Under the pieces are notes generated by a model, which had not been told where the DNA came from, made no database searches, and saw nothing but the letters and a program-made list of their open reading frames with translations. Shown piece by piece: positions 10,447-22,970 of a DNA stretch of 64,000 bases. The position numbers and the translations under genes were made by a program. This DNA is from Plumapathes pennacea (lineage: Eukaryota; Cnidaria; Anthozoa; Antipatharia; Myriopathidae). Each line of letters starts with the position of its first letter. The stretch's first letter is position 1. The DNA lies in the NCBI GenBank assembly GCA_964036295.1, contig OZ038464.1, positions 8,232,001 to 8,296,000 of the forward strand. Direction: 5' to 3'.

Positions 10447-11402
10447 ATGGAAAAGATTTATTACTCGTCAAAAGGATATTGGAAAGGACAATCAGCAATT
10501 AAAAGACTTTCTTCAGAAGCAAAAGTTAGTGTTGAAGAAGCTAAAAAGTGGCCAAATTTATTTTCCCCCACCAAATAATGTTCCAAGACCACACTGGAAT
10601 ATTTCAAAACCAAACAAAATTCATCAAGCTGATCTCTTATTCCTTCCACACGATAAAGTTGGAAGAAAAACTCATAAATATGCTTTGGTTGTTATCGATA
10701 TTGCTTCAAGATATGTTGACGCAGAATCTCTCACAAGTAAGTCAAGTGATGAGTATCAAACGCTTTCAAAAAAATTTATTCAACAAAAATTAAAATGGGT
10801 GAAAACTTTGATTGTAGATCCAGGAAGAGAATTTATAGGATCTGTAACAACTTTAATGAACGAAAAGAAGGTTGATATGAAACGATCAGAAGCCGGTAAT
10901 CATAGAGCACAGGCTTTTGTTGAGAGAGCAAACAAAACATTGGGAGAAAAAATATTTAATCAACAATATGCTGACGAAATGTTAACTAAAGGCAGATCAA
11001 CAAAGTGGGTAAATAGATTACCAAATAATTGTGTAAACTATCAACAACCACGTCACTCGATTAACTGGTAAAAAAACAATTAATGCTTATCAAGATAAAA
11101 ATGCTGAACAAACATTCAAAAGTTATTCTCGACCTGTAGGATTTAATGAAAAGAGACTTGATGCTGGTGAAAAAGTGAGATATTTACTTTCTCCTGGTGA
11201 GGAAGAAGGAGGACGTGTGAGGAGAGCTACAGATCCTATATGGAGTACAAAAGTTTTTGAGTTATAGAAAACTGTATTCTCCAAAGATCAACCAGTTTTG
11301 TACTATTTAGACGATGGACCAAAAAGAGGATTCGTCAGAGAAGAATTACAAATTATTTCAGAAGATACAGAATTACTGCCAAAATTCGTATTGAAAGAAT
11401 GA
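10447..11402 (+). pseudogene. INT: Polinton integrase, frameshifted (unit 3)
   Basis: Core frame 10529-11071 with the private change HWNISKPNK for HWIISEPNK. The N-terminal ATG frame has the usual YWKGQ. Confidence 0.9.
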
Positions 11403-11428
11403 TTTCATATCACTTTTGATAATAGATT

Positions 11429-13602
11429 CTAAGCAGCAGCACTCGTAATTTTATAATGACCGAGAGTTAAAGTGTCTGCCCCATTTGGTAATTTGCACCT
11501 TTTATCGTCATCAGCAGAAAGTGCAATTTTATTAACTCTTTGAGAAAATAGATTATGACCATAAGAAAGTATTCTTCCCATCTCTCTCATTTGCTGTTTT
11601 TTTCGAAAATAGAACTTCTCTCATATGATCCATTCCAATTTTTTCTTGACTACTTCCTTATTAATTCCTATACATTTGATATCGTCTTCTAATTCCAAAG
11701 ATATTCCATACAACTTTGCCCTTAAACCAACAAACTCAAAAATCTCAACACCATTTGTTTCGTCTTTGAACATTCCAAGTACTTGTTTATTCAAACCAGA
11801 TGAAATACCAGTTGGATGATCTTTTGAAATCTGACTAGTTGTCGAAATGTGTTTTCACATCAGGAGTAATATCTTTATAAAACTCCTCTGTTTCAATTTC
11901 ATAAGTCAAAGAATCTGTGTCGGTGAATAGAAGCCTTGCTTTGTCACCGTATTTTGTCTTTATATAACCGTAGTGAAAATCATACATAATCAATTTACTA
12001 AGATCTAGAATGGCCATCCCAATTTAAATTGTAAGGTAAGGTAAGTCTTAGTTTTACCCATGTGAACGGCAATTTTCACTAAAAACGGTTATCCCTCGAT
12101 TATTAGACTTTTTGACCAAATTAGAAAATTGAGATTCATGAGTCGTAAGTCTAATATCCACTCGATTTCGAATATTTTCCATCGTCCTTCCAAAAAGAGA
12201 ATTGTTCATGAGTTTGTAAAAGTTTTTCTCGAACTTCGTCCTCCCATTCATTCTCATGTTTATATTAAATGAAATGTAATCCTTCATAACATCTTTTTCA
12301 TCAAAGGTGATCATTCTCTGTACCTTTTTAATCTTCAAACCCATCTTCTGGTAATATTTCAATAACTCATGATGAAGCACATATTTCTTTTTTTCATAAA
12401 AAGTAGAAACTATTTTTTCAACTTTGTTTATTTTTGTTTTCTCTGGTGCTAATGGATAATCATTATGAAAATTGTGTAACTCTTTTGGATATTCCAAATC
12501 AAATTGATGGAGGAATTTTGTTCAAAAATCTACTCTTTCAAATATCATTGTTCATCTCATCTACAATATCTTGTGATACCCACTCAAAGTTTGAATACGG
12601 CATCTTTTTTGACATAGCTAATCCATAAAGATGTTTTGCATCCAAATATTTAATAAACGTACTTTTTAAATTTTTGTTATAATTCTTGATGTATTTGTTA
12701 TTCGCCTTCGAATATCTCCCAGTAATCATTGATACTCCGCCTCTTATTCCTCTCTCAAACATCATAAACATATCATAATCTGTTAGTAATTCTGGTTCAG
12801 CTCCACTCTTCTTAAAAAATGCATCCCAAGTCAAACCAGGCGATGTGTAATAGTGAGTAGGATCACGTCCATAATATTTCATACAAACACTTCTGAATTT
12901 TTCAAAAACATCTGCAAGAAGTAAAACATCGGTTCGTAAATAAAGATCATGATATTCTTTGAAATTTTTCATATTGAAAATTTTCCAAATTTTTTGTGGA
13001 TGAAAATCCACATGGAATATGTTCTTGAATGTTTGTAGTAAAAGATTTCTTATCTGATTTTGACTTTGATTTTGATTTTGGTGTATCATCTTCATTTTCT
13101 TGTTTTTTCATTCCAAGTTTTAACAATCTTTGCTTTGTTTCTTCACTTATCTTAGACTCATCGTCTACAATCACTTTGTTGAAAGACTCAAAATTTGCGT
13201 AGATCACAAAAGGAAGTTTAAACTCCTGATAATAATTCTTAAACTTACAAACTTTTTCATGAGTTGGCATTATAGCTATTGAGCCTTCGTTTGAAAAACA
13301 TATATTCTTATGTTAATCGAAATATTCGTCAAACAAATGGTTAAAACAACTCCTACAAACATTCACCTTATTTGGATGTTTTGTATATTGACCCTTCAAT
13401 AATCTCGACAATGAATTTATAACACAATAATGTCCTTCGTAAATAATAAATCTATTACTTAATAACCAAATTCTTCTTTCACTGGTCTCAATGGAAAAAA
13501 TCCTCCTTTCTCTCGTTGACAATCATCATATCCAACTACACAAATCTTATGTCCTGGATTATTTTTCTCAAGAATTGATGGTAACACGAGAATAGCACGA
13601 CT
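11429..13602 (-). pseudogene. PolB: Polinton DNA polymerase B, decayed (unit 4)
   Basis: Near-twin of the unit 3 copy. Motif A lies in an open 185-codon stretch (12538-13095) and motif B in 12054-12497. The downstream arginine in SNNRGRT is Ile here, a change also seen in units 7, 8, 9 and 15. Confidence 0.88.
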
Positions 13603-13831
13603 TTAAAATAGCGTACGCGTACTGTACGTTAACTGACGTAATTTTTCAAAACTCACTGGTTCCTGAAAACCATAGTTTTTGGGAATGATAGTAAAAGTAA
13701 TAATGTTTTTATCTTTATGTTATTGCTTAGAGTTTACATTTGTTGGGAACCAAATATTACCAGTCAGTATACAATGTCTGTCCAAAAATATGTCAACCAA
13801 AACACCATTAAATCTTAATTGTTTTAAACAG

Positions 13832-14101
13832 GTTTATACTCAAGGGGAAAGTCCCACATACTGAGATTGGCAGTGCCAATTCAGCTGTTGTTCAACTTTT
13901 GGGACACTGCTGCAGATAGTACTGCTGATGCTCATCTTGCTGAAAAACACCCACATGATGATACTGAAGCTGAATGGCCTGCTGAAGGACACTCGCTTGA
14001 TGGTCATCAAGAAGAAGCATCTGAAGCCAAACCTGTGGATGTGGGCCCACAAGCTGTTGAAGTCGCATGTTCTCTTGTCAAATCATGCTTGGGACAGATA
14101 G
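13832..14101 (+). other. Exon-like open segment (unit 4)
   Basis: Open throughout, Trp variant. The following intron-like segment is cut short by the 56-bp deletion at about 14170. Confidence 0.55.
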
Positions 14102-14167
14102 GTAAGTTTCAAAATTTCAAATATGACCAATAACAAAATAACGATATTACTGCCTCTCCTTTTCTCT

Positions 14168-14190
14168 GTGGGTACCCTAACAGGACCGTA
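14168..14190. repeat. Remnant of the inverted repeat, left arm deleted (unit 4)
   Basis: ctctgtg is joined directly to ggtaccctaacaggaccgt. The 56 bp removed include the whole ACGGTCCTGTT arm, so no hairpin can form here. Confidence 0.85.
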
Positions 14191-14277
14191 ACCCTGTTGG
14201 TTTTCTAGTTGGATTAAGTGATTCTGCAATTGACATATTTATTTTAAAACGTAGTACCAAATCTTTAAAATAAAAAG

Positions 14278-15233
14278 ATGGAAAAGATTTATTACTCGTC
14301 AAAAGGATATTGGAAAGGACAATCAGCAATTAAAAGACTTTCTTCAGAAGCAAAAGTTAGTGTTGAAGAAGCTAAAAAGTGGCCAAATTTATTTTCCCCC
14401 ACCAAATAATGTTCCAAGACCACACTGGATTATTTCAGAACCAAACAAAATTCATCAAGCTGATCTCTTATTCCTTCCACACGATAAAGTTGGAAGAAAA
14501 ACTCATAAATATGCTTTGGTTGTTATCGATATTGCTTCAAGATATGTTGACGCAGAATCTCTCACAAGTAAGTCAAGTGATGAGTATCAAACGCTTTCAA
14601 AAAATTTTATTCAACAAAAATTAAAATGGGTGAAAACTTTGATTGTAGATCCAGGAAGAGAATTTATAGGATCTGTAACAACTTTAATGAACGAAAAGAA
14701 GGTTGATATGAAACGATCAGAATCCGGTAATCATAGAGCACAGGCTTTTGTTGAGAGAGCAAACAAAACATTGGGAGAAAAAATATTTAATCAACAATAT
14801 GCTGACGAAATGTTAACTAAAGGCAGATCAACAAAGTGGGTAAATAGATTACCAAATAATTGTGTAAACTATCAACAACCACGTCACTCGATTAACTGGT
14901 AAAAAAACAATTAATGCTTATCAAGATAAAAATGCTGAACAAACATTCAAAAGTTATTCTCGACCTGTAGGATTTAATGAAAAGAGACTTGATGCTGGTG
15001 AAAAAGTGAGATATTTACTTTCTCCTGGTGAGGAAGAAGGAGGACGTGTGAGGAGAGCTACAGATCCTATATGGAGTACAAAAGTTTTTGAGTTATAGAA
15101 AACTGTATTCTCCAAAGATCAACCAGTTTTGTACTATTTAGACGATGGACCAAAAAGAGGATTCGTCAGAGAAGAATTACAAATTATTTCAGAAGATACA
15201 GAATTACTGCCAAAATTCGTATTGAAAGAATGA
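14278..15233 (+). pseudogene. INT: Polinton integrase, frameshifted (unit 4)
   Basis: Core frame 14360-14902. KRSESGNH replaces KRSEAGNH, a change also found in unit 11. The TAG in FEL*KTVF is present. Confidence 0.9.
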
Positions 15234-15259
15234 TTTCATATCACTTTTGATAATAGATT

Positions 15260-17346
15260 CTAAGCAGCAGCACTCGTAATTTTATAATGACCGAGAGTTA
15301 AAGTGTCTGCCCCATTTGGTAATTTGCACCTTTTATCGTCATCAGCAGAAAGTGCAATTTTATTAACTCTTTGAGAAAATAGATTATGACCATAAGAAAG
15401 TATTCTTCCCATCTCTCTCATTTGCTGTTTTTTTCGAAACTAGAACTTCACTCATATGATCCATTCCAATTTTTTCTTGACTACTTCCTTATTAATTCCT
15501 ATACATTTGATATCGTCTTCTAATTCCAAAGATATTCCATACAACTTTGCCCTTAAACCAACAAACTCAAAAATCTCAACACCATTTGTTTCGTCTTTGA
15601 ACATTCCAAGTACTTGTTTATTCAAACCAGATGAAATACCAGTTGGATGATCTTTTGAAATCTGACTAGTTGTCGAAATGTGTTTTCACATCAGGAGTAA
15701 TATCTTTATAAAACTCCTCTGTTTCAATTTCATAAGTCAAAGAATCTGTGTCGGTGAATAGAAGCCTTGCTTTGTCACCGTATTTTGTCTTTATATAACC
15801 GTAGTGAAAATCATACATAATCAATTTACTAAGATCTAGAATGGCCATCCCATTTTAAATTGTAAGGTAAGGTAAGTCTTAGTTTTACCCATGTCAACGG
15901 CAATTTTCACTAAAAACGGTTATCCCTCGATTATTAGACTTTTTGACCAAATTAGAAAATTGAGATTCATGAGTCGTAAGTCTAATATCCACTCGATTTC
16001 GAATATTTTCCATCGTTCTTCCAAAAAGAGAATTGTTCATGAGTTTGTAAAAGTTTTTCTCTGTACCTTTTTAATCTTCAAACCCATCTTCTGGTAATAT
16101 TTCAATAACTCATGATGAAGCACATATTTCTCTTTGTCATAAAAAGTAGAAACTAACTTTTCAACTTTGTTTATTTTTGTTCTCTCTGGTGCTAATGGAT
16201 AATCATTATGAAAATTGTGTAACTCTTTTGGATATTCCAAATCAAATTGATGGAGGAATTTTGTTCAAAAATCTACTCTTTCAAATATCATTGTTCATCT
16301 CATCTACAATATCTTGTGATACCCACTCAAAGTTTGAATACGGCATCTTTTTTGACATAGCTAATCCATAAAGATGTTTCGCATCCAAATATTTAATAAA
16401 CGTACTTTTTAAATTTTTGTTATAATTCTTGATGTATTTGTTATTCGCCTTCGAATATCTCCCAGTAATCATTGATACTCCGCCTCTTATTCCTCTCTCA
16501 AACATCATAAACATATCATAATCTGTTAGTAATTCTGGTTCAGCTCCACTCTTCTTAAAAAATGCATCCCAAGTCAAACCAGGCGATATGTAATAGTGAG
16601 TAGGATCACGTCCATAATATTTCATACAAACACTTCTGAATTTTTCAAAAACATCTGCAAGAAGTAAAACATCCGTTCGTAAAAAAAGATCATGATATTC
16701 TTTGAAATTTTTCATATTGAAAATTTTCCAAATTTTTTGTGGATGAAAATCCACATGGAATATGTTCTTGAATGTTTGTAGTAAAAGATTTCTTATCTGA
16801 TTTTGACTTTGATTTTGATTTTGGTGTATCATCTTCATTTTCTTGTTTTTTCATTCCAAGTTTTAACAATCTTTGCTTTGTTTCTTCACTTATCTTAGAC
16901 TCATCGTCTACAATCACTTTGTTGAAAGACTCAAAATTTGCGTAGATCACAAAAGGAAGTTTAAACTCTTGATAATAATTCTTAAACTTACAAACTTTTT
17001 CATGAGTTGGCATTATAGCTATTGATCCTTCGTTTGAAAAACATATATTCTTATGTTAATCGAAATATTCGTCAAAAAACTGGTTAAAACAATTTCTACA
17101 AATATTCACCTTATTTGAATGTTTTGTATATTGACCCTTCAATAATCTCGACAATGAATTTATAACACAATAATGTCCTTCGTAAAGTAATAAATCTATT
17201 ACTTAATAACCAAATTCTTCTTTCACTGGTCTCAATGGAAAAAATCCTCCTTTCTCTCGTTGACAATCATCATATCCAACTACACAAATCTTATGTCCTG
17301 GATTATTTTTCTCAAGAACTGATGGTAACACGAGAATAGCACGACT
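15260..17346 (-). pseudogene. PolB: Polinton DNA polymerase B, decayed, with 88-bp deletion before motif B (unit 5)
   Basis: An 88-bp deletion at about 16056-16062 joins TTTTTCTC directly to TGTACC. It removes the codons between KKVQR and the start of motif B and shifts the frame. TTCTC is present at both original ends, so this is a short-homology deletion. There is also a 2-bp insertion at about 17187 (cgtaaagtaataaatc), shared with units 7a, 12a, 12b, 13 and 16. Confidence 0.87.
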
Positions 17347-17574
17347 TTAAAATAGCGTACGCGTACTGTACGTTAACTGACGTAATTTTTCAAAACTCAC
17401 TGGTTCATGAAAACCATACTTTTTGGGGATAATAATAAAAGTAATAATGTTTTTTTTTTATGTTATTGCTTAGAGTTTACATTTTTTGGGAACCAAATAT
17501 TACCAGTCAGTATACAATGTCTGTCCAAAAATATGTCAACCAAAACACCACTAAATCTTAATTGTTTTAAATAG

Positions 17575-17844
17575 GGGTATACTCAAGGGGAAAGTCCCAC
17601 ATACTGAGATTGGCAGTGCCAATTCAGCTGTTGTTCAACTTTTGGGACACTGCTGCAGATAGTACTGCTGATGCTCATCTTGCTGAAAAACACCCACATG
17701 ATGATACTGAAGCTGAATGGCCTGCTGAAGGACACTCGCTTGATGGTCATCAAGAAGAAGCATCTGAAGCCAAACCTGTGGATGTGGGCCCACAAGCTGT
17801 TGAAGTCGCATGTTCTCTTGTCAAGTCATGCTTGGAACAGTTAG
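17575..17844 (+). other. Exon-like open segment (unit 5, long-intron subtype)
   Basis: Open throughout, Trp variant, ending SCLEQL instead of SCLGQI. The acceptor is altered to aaatag but keeps AG. A complete 100-nt intron follows. Confidence 0.55.
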
Positions 17845-17944
17845 GTAAGTTTCAAAATTTCAAATATAACCAATAACAAAATAACAATATTACTGCCTCT
17901 CCTTTTCTCCGTGTACACTGAGCCACTGCATTTCTCTTTCCCAG
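17845..17944 (+). other. Putative complete 100-nt GT-AG intron (unit 5)
   Basis: It starts GTAAGT and ends tttctctttcccag, a strong pyrimidine tract with AG. Joining the flanks at these sites would keep the reading frame open into the next stretch for about 31 codons, to a TAG in tttctag. Most other units lack 29 bp here (one GCCAC repeat and the sequence up to the next GCCAC), which removes the acceptor. Confidence 0.5.
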
Positions 17945-18105
17945 TATTATGCCACAAACCCTTGTTGAGCCACATACATTATTTACTACGGTCCTGTTGG
18001 TACCCTAACAGGACCGTAACCCTGTTGGTTTTCTAGTTGGATTAAGTATTTCTGCAATTGACATATTTATTTTAAAACGTAGTACCAAATCTTTAAAATA
18101 AAAAG

Positions 18106-19060
18106 ATGGAAAAGATTTATTACTCGTCAAAAGGATATTGGAAAGGACAATCAGCAATTAAAAGACTTTCTTCAGAAGCAAAAGTTAGTGTTGAAGAAGC
18201 TAAAAAGTGGCCAAATTTATTTTCCCCCACCAAATAATGTTCCAAGACCACACTGGATTATTTCAGAACCAAACAAAATTCATCAAGCTGATCTCTTATT
18301 CCTTCCACACGATAAAGTTGGAAGAAAAACTCATAAATATGCTTTGGTTGTTATCGATATTGCTTCAAGATATGTTGACGCAGAATCTCTCACAAATAAG
18401 TCAAGTGATGAGTATCAAACGCTTTCAAAAAATTTTATTCAACAAAAATTAAAATGGGTGAAAACTTTGATTGTAGATCCAGGAAGAGAATGTATAGGAT
18501 CTGTAACAACTTTAATGAACGAAAAGAAGGTTGATATGAAACGATCAGAAGCCGGTAATCATAGAGCACAGGCTTTTGTTGAGAGAGCAAACAAAACATT
18601 GGGAGAAAAAATATTTAATCAACAATATGCTGACGAAATGTTAACTAAAGGCAGATCAACAAAGTGGTAAATAGATTACCAAATAATTGTGTAAACTATC
18701 AACAACCACGTCACTCGATTAACTAGTAAAAAAGCAATTAGTGCTTATCGAGATAAAAATGCTGAACAAACATTCAAAAGTTATTCTGGACCTGTAGGAT
18801 TTAATGAAAAGAGACTTGATGCTGGTGAAAAAGTGAGATATTTACTTTCTCCTGGCGAGGAAGAAGGAGGACTTGTGAGGAGAGCTACAGATCCTATATG
18901 GAGTACAAAAGTTTTTGAGTTAAAGAAAACTGTATTCTCCAAAGATCAACCAGTTTTGTACTATTTAGACGATGGACCAAAAAGAGGATTCGTCAGAGAA
19001 GAATTACAAATTATTTCAGAAGATACAGAATTACTGCCAAAATTCGTAATGAAAGAATGA
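18106..19060 (+). pseudogene. INT: Polinton integrase, frameshifted (unit 5)
   Basis: A 1-bp loss at aagtggtaaatag closes the core frame after RSTKW (18188-18670). DPGRECIGS has Cys for Phe, as in unit 12. The C-terminal frame reads FELKKTVF without the TAG, so it is open from VRYLLSPGEEEGG to the final stop (18833-19060). Confidence 0.9.
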
Positions 19061-19086
19061 TTTCATATCACTTTTGATAATAGATT

Positions 19087-21264
19087 CTAAGCAGCAGCAC
19101 TCGTAATTTTATAATGACCGAGAGTTAAAGTGTCTGCCCCATTTGGTAATATGCACCTTTTATGGTCATCAGCAGAAAGTGCAATTTTATTAACTCTTTG
19201 AGAAAATAGATTATGACCATAAGAAAGTATTCTTCCCATCTCTCTCATTTGCTGTTTTTTTCGAAAATAGAACTTCTCTCATATGATCCATTCCAATCGT
19301 TTTCTTGACTACTTCCTTATTAATTCCTATACATTTGATATCGTCTTCTAATTCCAAAGATATTCCATACAACTTTGCCCTTAAACCAACAAACTCAAAA
19401 ATCTCAACACCATTTGTTTCGTCTTTGAACATTCCAAGTACTTGTTTATTCAAACCAGATAAAATACCAGTTGGATGATCTTTTGAAATCTGACTAGTTG
19501 TCGAAATGTGTTCTCACATCAGGAGTAATATCTTTATAAAACTCCTCTCTGTTTCAATTTCATAAGTCAAAGAATCTGTGTCGGTGAATAGAAGCCTTGC
19601 TTTGTCACCGTATTTTGTCTTTATATAACCGTAGTGAAAATCATACATAATCAATTTACTAAGATCTAGAATGGCCATCCCAATTTAAAATGTAAGGTAA
19701 GGTAAGTCTTAGTTTTACCCATGTGAACGGCAATTTTCACTAAAAGCGGTTCTCCCTCGATTATTAGACTTTTTGACCAAATTAGAAAATTGAGATTCAT
19801 GAGTCGTAAGTCTAATATCCACTCGATTTCGAATATTTTCCATCGTTCTTCCAAAAAGAGAATTGTTTATGAGTTTGTAAAACTTTTTTCTCGGACTTCG
19901 TCTTCCCATTCATTCTCATGTTTATATTAAATGAAATGTAATCCTTCATAACATCTTTTTCATCAAAGGTGATCATTCTCTGTACCTTTTTAATCTTCAA
20001 ACCCATCTTCTGGTAATATTTCAATAACTCATGATGAAGCACATATTTCTCTTTGTCATAAAAAGTAGAAACTAACTTTTCAACTTTGTTTATTTTTGTT
20101 CTCTCTGGTGCTAATGGATAATCATCATGAAAATTGTGTAACTCTTTTGGATATTCCAAATCAAATTGACGGAGGAATTTTGTTCAAAAATCTACTCTTT
20201 CAAATATCATTGTTCATCTCATCTACAATATCTTGTGATACCCACTCAAAGTTTGAATACGGCATCTTTTTTGACATAGCTAATCCATAAAGATGTTTTG
20301 CATCCAAATATTTAATAAACGTACTTTTTAAATTTTTGTTATAATTCTTGATGTATTTGTTATTCGCCTTCGAATATCTCCCAGTAATCATTGATACTCC
20401 GCCTCTTATTCCTCTCTCAAACATCATAAACATATCATAATCTGTTAGTAATTCTGGTTCAGCTCCACTCTTCTTAAAAAATGCATCCCAAGTCAAACCA
20501 GGCGATGTGTAATAGTGAGTAGGATCACGTCCATAATATTTCATACAAACACTTCTGAATTTTTCAAAAACATCTGCAAGAAGTAAAACATCCGTTCGTA
20601 AATAAAGATCATGATATTCTTTGAAATTTTTCATATTGAAAATTTTCCAAATTTTTTGTGGATGAAAATCCACATGGAATATGTTCTTGAATGTTTGTAG
20701 TAAAAGATTTCTTATCTGATTTTGACTTTGATTTTGATTTTGGTGTATCATCTTCATTTTCTTGTTTTTTCATTCCAAGTTTTAACAATGTTTGCTTTGT
20801 TTCTTCACTTATCTTAGACTCATCGTCTACAATCACTTTGTTGAAAGACTCAAAATTTGCGTAGATCACAAAAGGAAGTTTAAACTCCTGATAATAATTC
20901 TTAAACTTACAAACTTTTTCATGAGTTGGCATTATAGCTATTGAGCCTTCGTTTGAAAAACATATATTCTTATGTTAATCGAAATATTCGTCAAAAAAAT
21001 GGTTAAAACAACTCCTACAAACATTCACCTTATTTGGATGTTTTGTATATTGACCCTTCAATAATCTCGACAATGAATTTATAACACAATAATGTCCTTC
21101 GTAAATAATAAATCTATTACTTAATAACCAAATTCTTCTTTCACTGGTCTCAATGGAAAAAATCCTCCTTTCTCTCGTTGACAATCATCATATCCAACTA
21201 CACAAATCTTATGTCCTGGATTATTTTTCTCAAGAATTGATGGTAACACGAGAATAGCACGACT
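19087..21264 (-). pseudogene. PolB: Polinton DNA polymerase B, decayed (unit 6)
   Basis: Private lesions are a duplicated CT at about 19545, just after the TDTDS segment, and an extra T at about 19885 that splits motif B. An extra base near 19299 keeps the C-terminal frame open over LNKQVLGMFKDETNG to the KKTIG segment, as in units 11, 13 and 14. Confidence 0.87.
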
Positions 21265-21493
21265 TTAAAATAGCGTACGCGTACTGTACGTTAACTGACG
21301 TAATTTTTCAAAACTCACTGGTTCCTGAAAACCATAGTTTTTGGGAATGATAGTAAAAGTAATAATGTTTTTATTTTTAGGTTATTGCTTAGAGTTTACA
21401 TTTGTTGGGAACCAAATATTACCAGTCAGTATACAATGTCTGTCCAAAAATATGTCAACCAAAACACCATTAAATCTTAATTGTTTTAAACAG

Positions 21494-21763
21494 GTTTATA
21501 CTCAAGGGGAAAGTCCCACATACTGAGATTGGCAGTGCCAATTCAGCTGTTGTTCAACTTTTGGGACACTGCTGCAGATAGTACTGCTGATGCTCATCTT
21601 GCTGAAAAACACCCACATGATGATACTGAAGCTGAATGGCCTGCTGAAGGACACTCGCTTGATGGTCATCAAGAAGAAGCATCTGAAGCCAAACCTGTGG
21701 ATGTGGGCCCACAAGCTGTTGAAGTCGCATATTCTCTTGTCAAATCATGCTTGGGACAGACAG
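21494..21763 (+). other. Exon-like open segment (unit 6)
   Basis: Open throughout, Trp variant, with private Cys-to-Tyr (VAYSLVKSC) and Ile-to-Thr at the last full codon. Confidence 0.55.
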
Positions 21764-21995
21764 GTAAGTTTCAAAATTTCAAATATGACCAATAACAAAA
21801 TAACGATATTACTGCCTCTCCTTTTCTCTGTGTACACTAAGCCACAAACCCTTGTTGAGCCGCATACATTATTTACTACGGTCCTGTTGGTACCCTAACA
21901 GGACCGTAACCCTGTTGGTTTTCTAGTTGGATTAAGTGATTCTGCAATTGACATATTTATTTTAAAACGTAGTACCAAATCTTTAAAATAAAAAG

Positions 21996-22944
21996 ATGGA
22001 AAAGATTTATTACTCGTCAAAAGGATATTGGAAAGGACAATCAGCAATTAAAAGACTTTCTTCAGAAGCAAAAGTTAGTGTTGAAGAAGCTAAAAAGTGG
22101 CCAAATTTATTTTCCCCCACCAAATAATGTTCCAAGACCACACTGGATTATTTCAGAACCAAACAAAATTCATCAAGCTGATCTCTTATTCCTTCCACAC
22201 GATAAAGTTGGAAGAAAAACTCATAAATATGCTTTGGTTGTTATCGATATTGCTTCAAGATATGTTGACGCAGAATCTCTCACAAGTCAAGTGATGAGTA
22301 TCAAACGCTTTCAAAAAATTTTATTCAACAAAAATTAAAATGGGTGAAAACTTTGATTGTAGATCCAGGAAGAGAATTTATAGGATCTGTAACAACTTTA
22401 ATGAACGAAAAGAAGGTTGATATGAAACGATCAGAAACCGGTAATCATAGAGCACAGGCTTTTGTTGAGAGAGCAAACAAAACATTGGGAGAAAAAATAT
22501 TTAATCAACAATATGCTGACGAAATGTTAACTAAAGGCAGATCAACAAAGTGGGTAAATAGATTACCAAATAATTGTGTAAACTATCAACAACCACGTCA
22601 CTCGATTAACTGGTAAAAAAACAATTAATGCTTATCAAGATAAAAATGCTGAACAAACATTCAAAAGTTATTCTCGACCTGTAGGATTTAATGAAAAGAG
22701 ACTTGATGCTGGTGAAAAAGTGAGATATTTACTTTCTCCTGGTGAGGAAGAAGGACGTGTGAGGAGAGCTACAGATCCTATATAAAGTACAAAAGTTTTT
22801 GAGTTATAGAAAACTGTATTCTCCAAAGATCAACCAGTTTTGTACTATTTAGACGATGGACCAAAAAGAGGATTCGTCAGAGAAGAATTACAAATTATTT
22901 CAGAAGATACAGAATTACTGCCAAAATTCGTATTGAAAGAATGA
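21996..22944 (+). pseudogene. INT: Polinton integrase, frameshifted, with AGTA deletion (unit 6)
   Basis: A 4-bp deletion at about 22286 (cacaagtcaagtg) splits the core between the first and second catalytic Asp. The downstream part is open from 22344 (22344-22616). Also GEEEGR from a 3-bp loss, and TATAAAGT in place of TATGGAGT, which introduces TAA. Confidence 0.9.
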
Positions 22945-22970
22945 TTTCATATCACTTTTGATAATAGATT

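Larger units (their letters stand above)
7542..11428. repeat. Array unit 3 (3,887 bp)
   Basis: Complete unit. Its pol thumb-side segment carries a set of substitutions (APEKTK, STFYEKKKY, GRTKFEK) shared only with unit 4, so units 3 and 4 are close sisters there. Confidence 0.93.
11429..15259. repeat. Array unit 4 (3,831 bp, 56-bp deletion)
   Basis: Complete unit. It lacks 56 bp at about 14170, between the intron-like segment and the inverted repeat. This removes the whole left arm of that repeat and accounts for the short period. Confidence 0.93.
15260..19086. repeat. Array unit 5 (3,827 bp, 88-bp deletion, long-intron subtype)
   Basis: Complete unit with an 88-bp deletion in pol at about 16060 and 29 extra bp in the intron-like segment (17845-17944). 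Together with a small indel these account for its length. It shares the subtype markers CLEQLG and the 100-nt intron with units 12 and 16. Confidence 0.92.
19087..22970. repeat. Array unit 6 (3,884 bp)
   Basis: Complete unit. In the integrase it shares with unit 11 a 4-bp deletion (AGTA lost at about 22286), a 3-bp deletion in the Glu/Gly run, and a TGG-to-TAA change in the DPIW segment. These triple markers link units 6 and 11 at an offset of five units. Confidence 0.92.
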
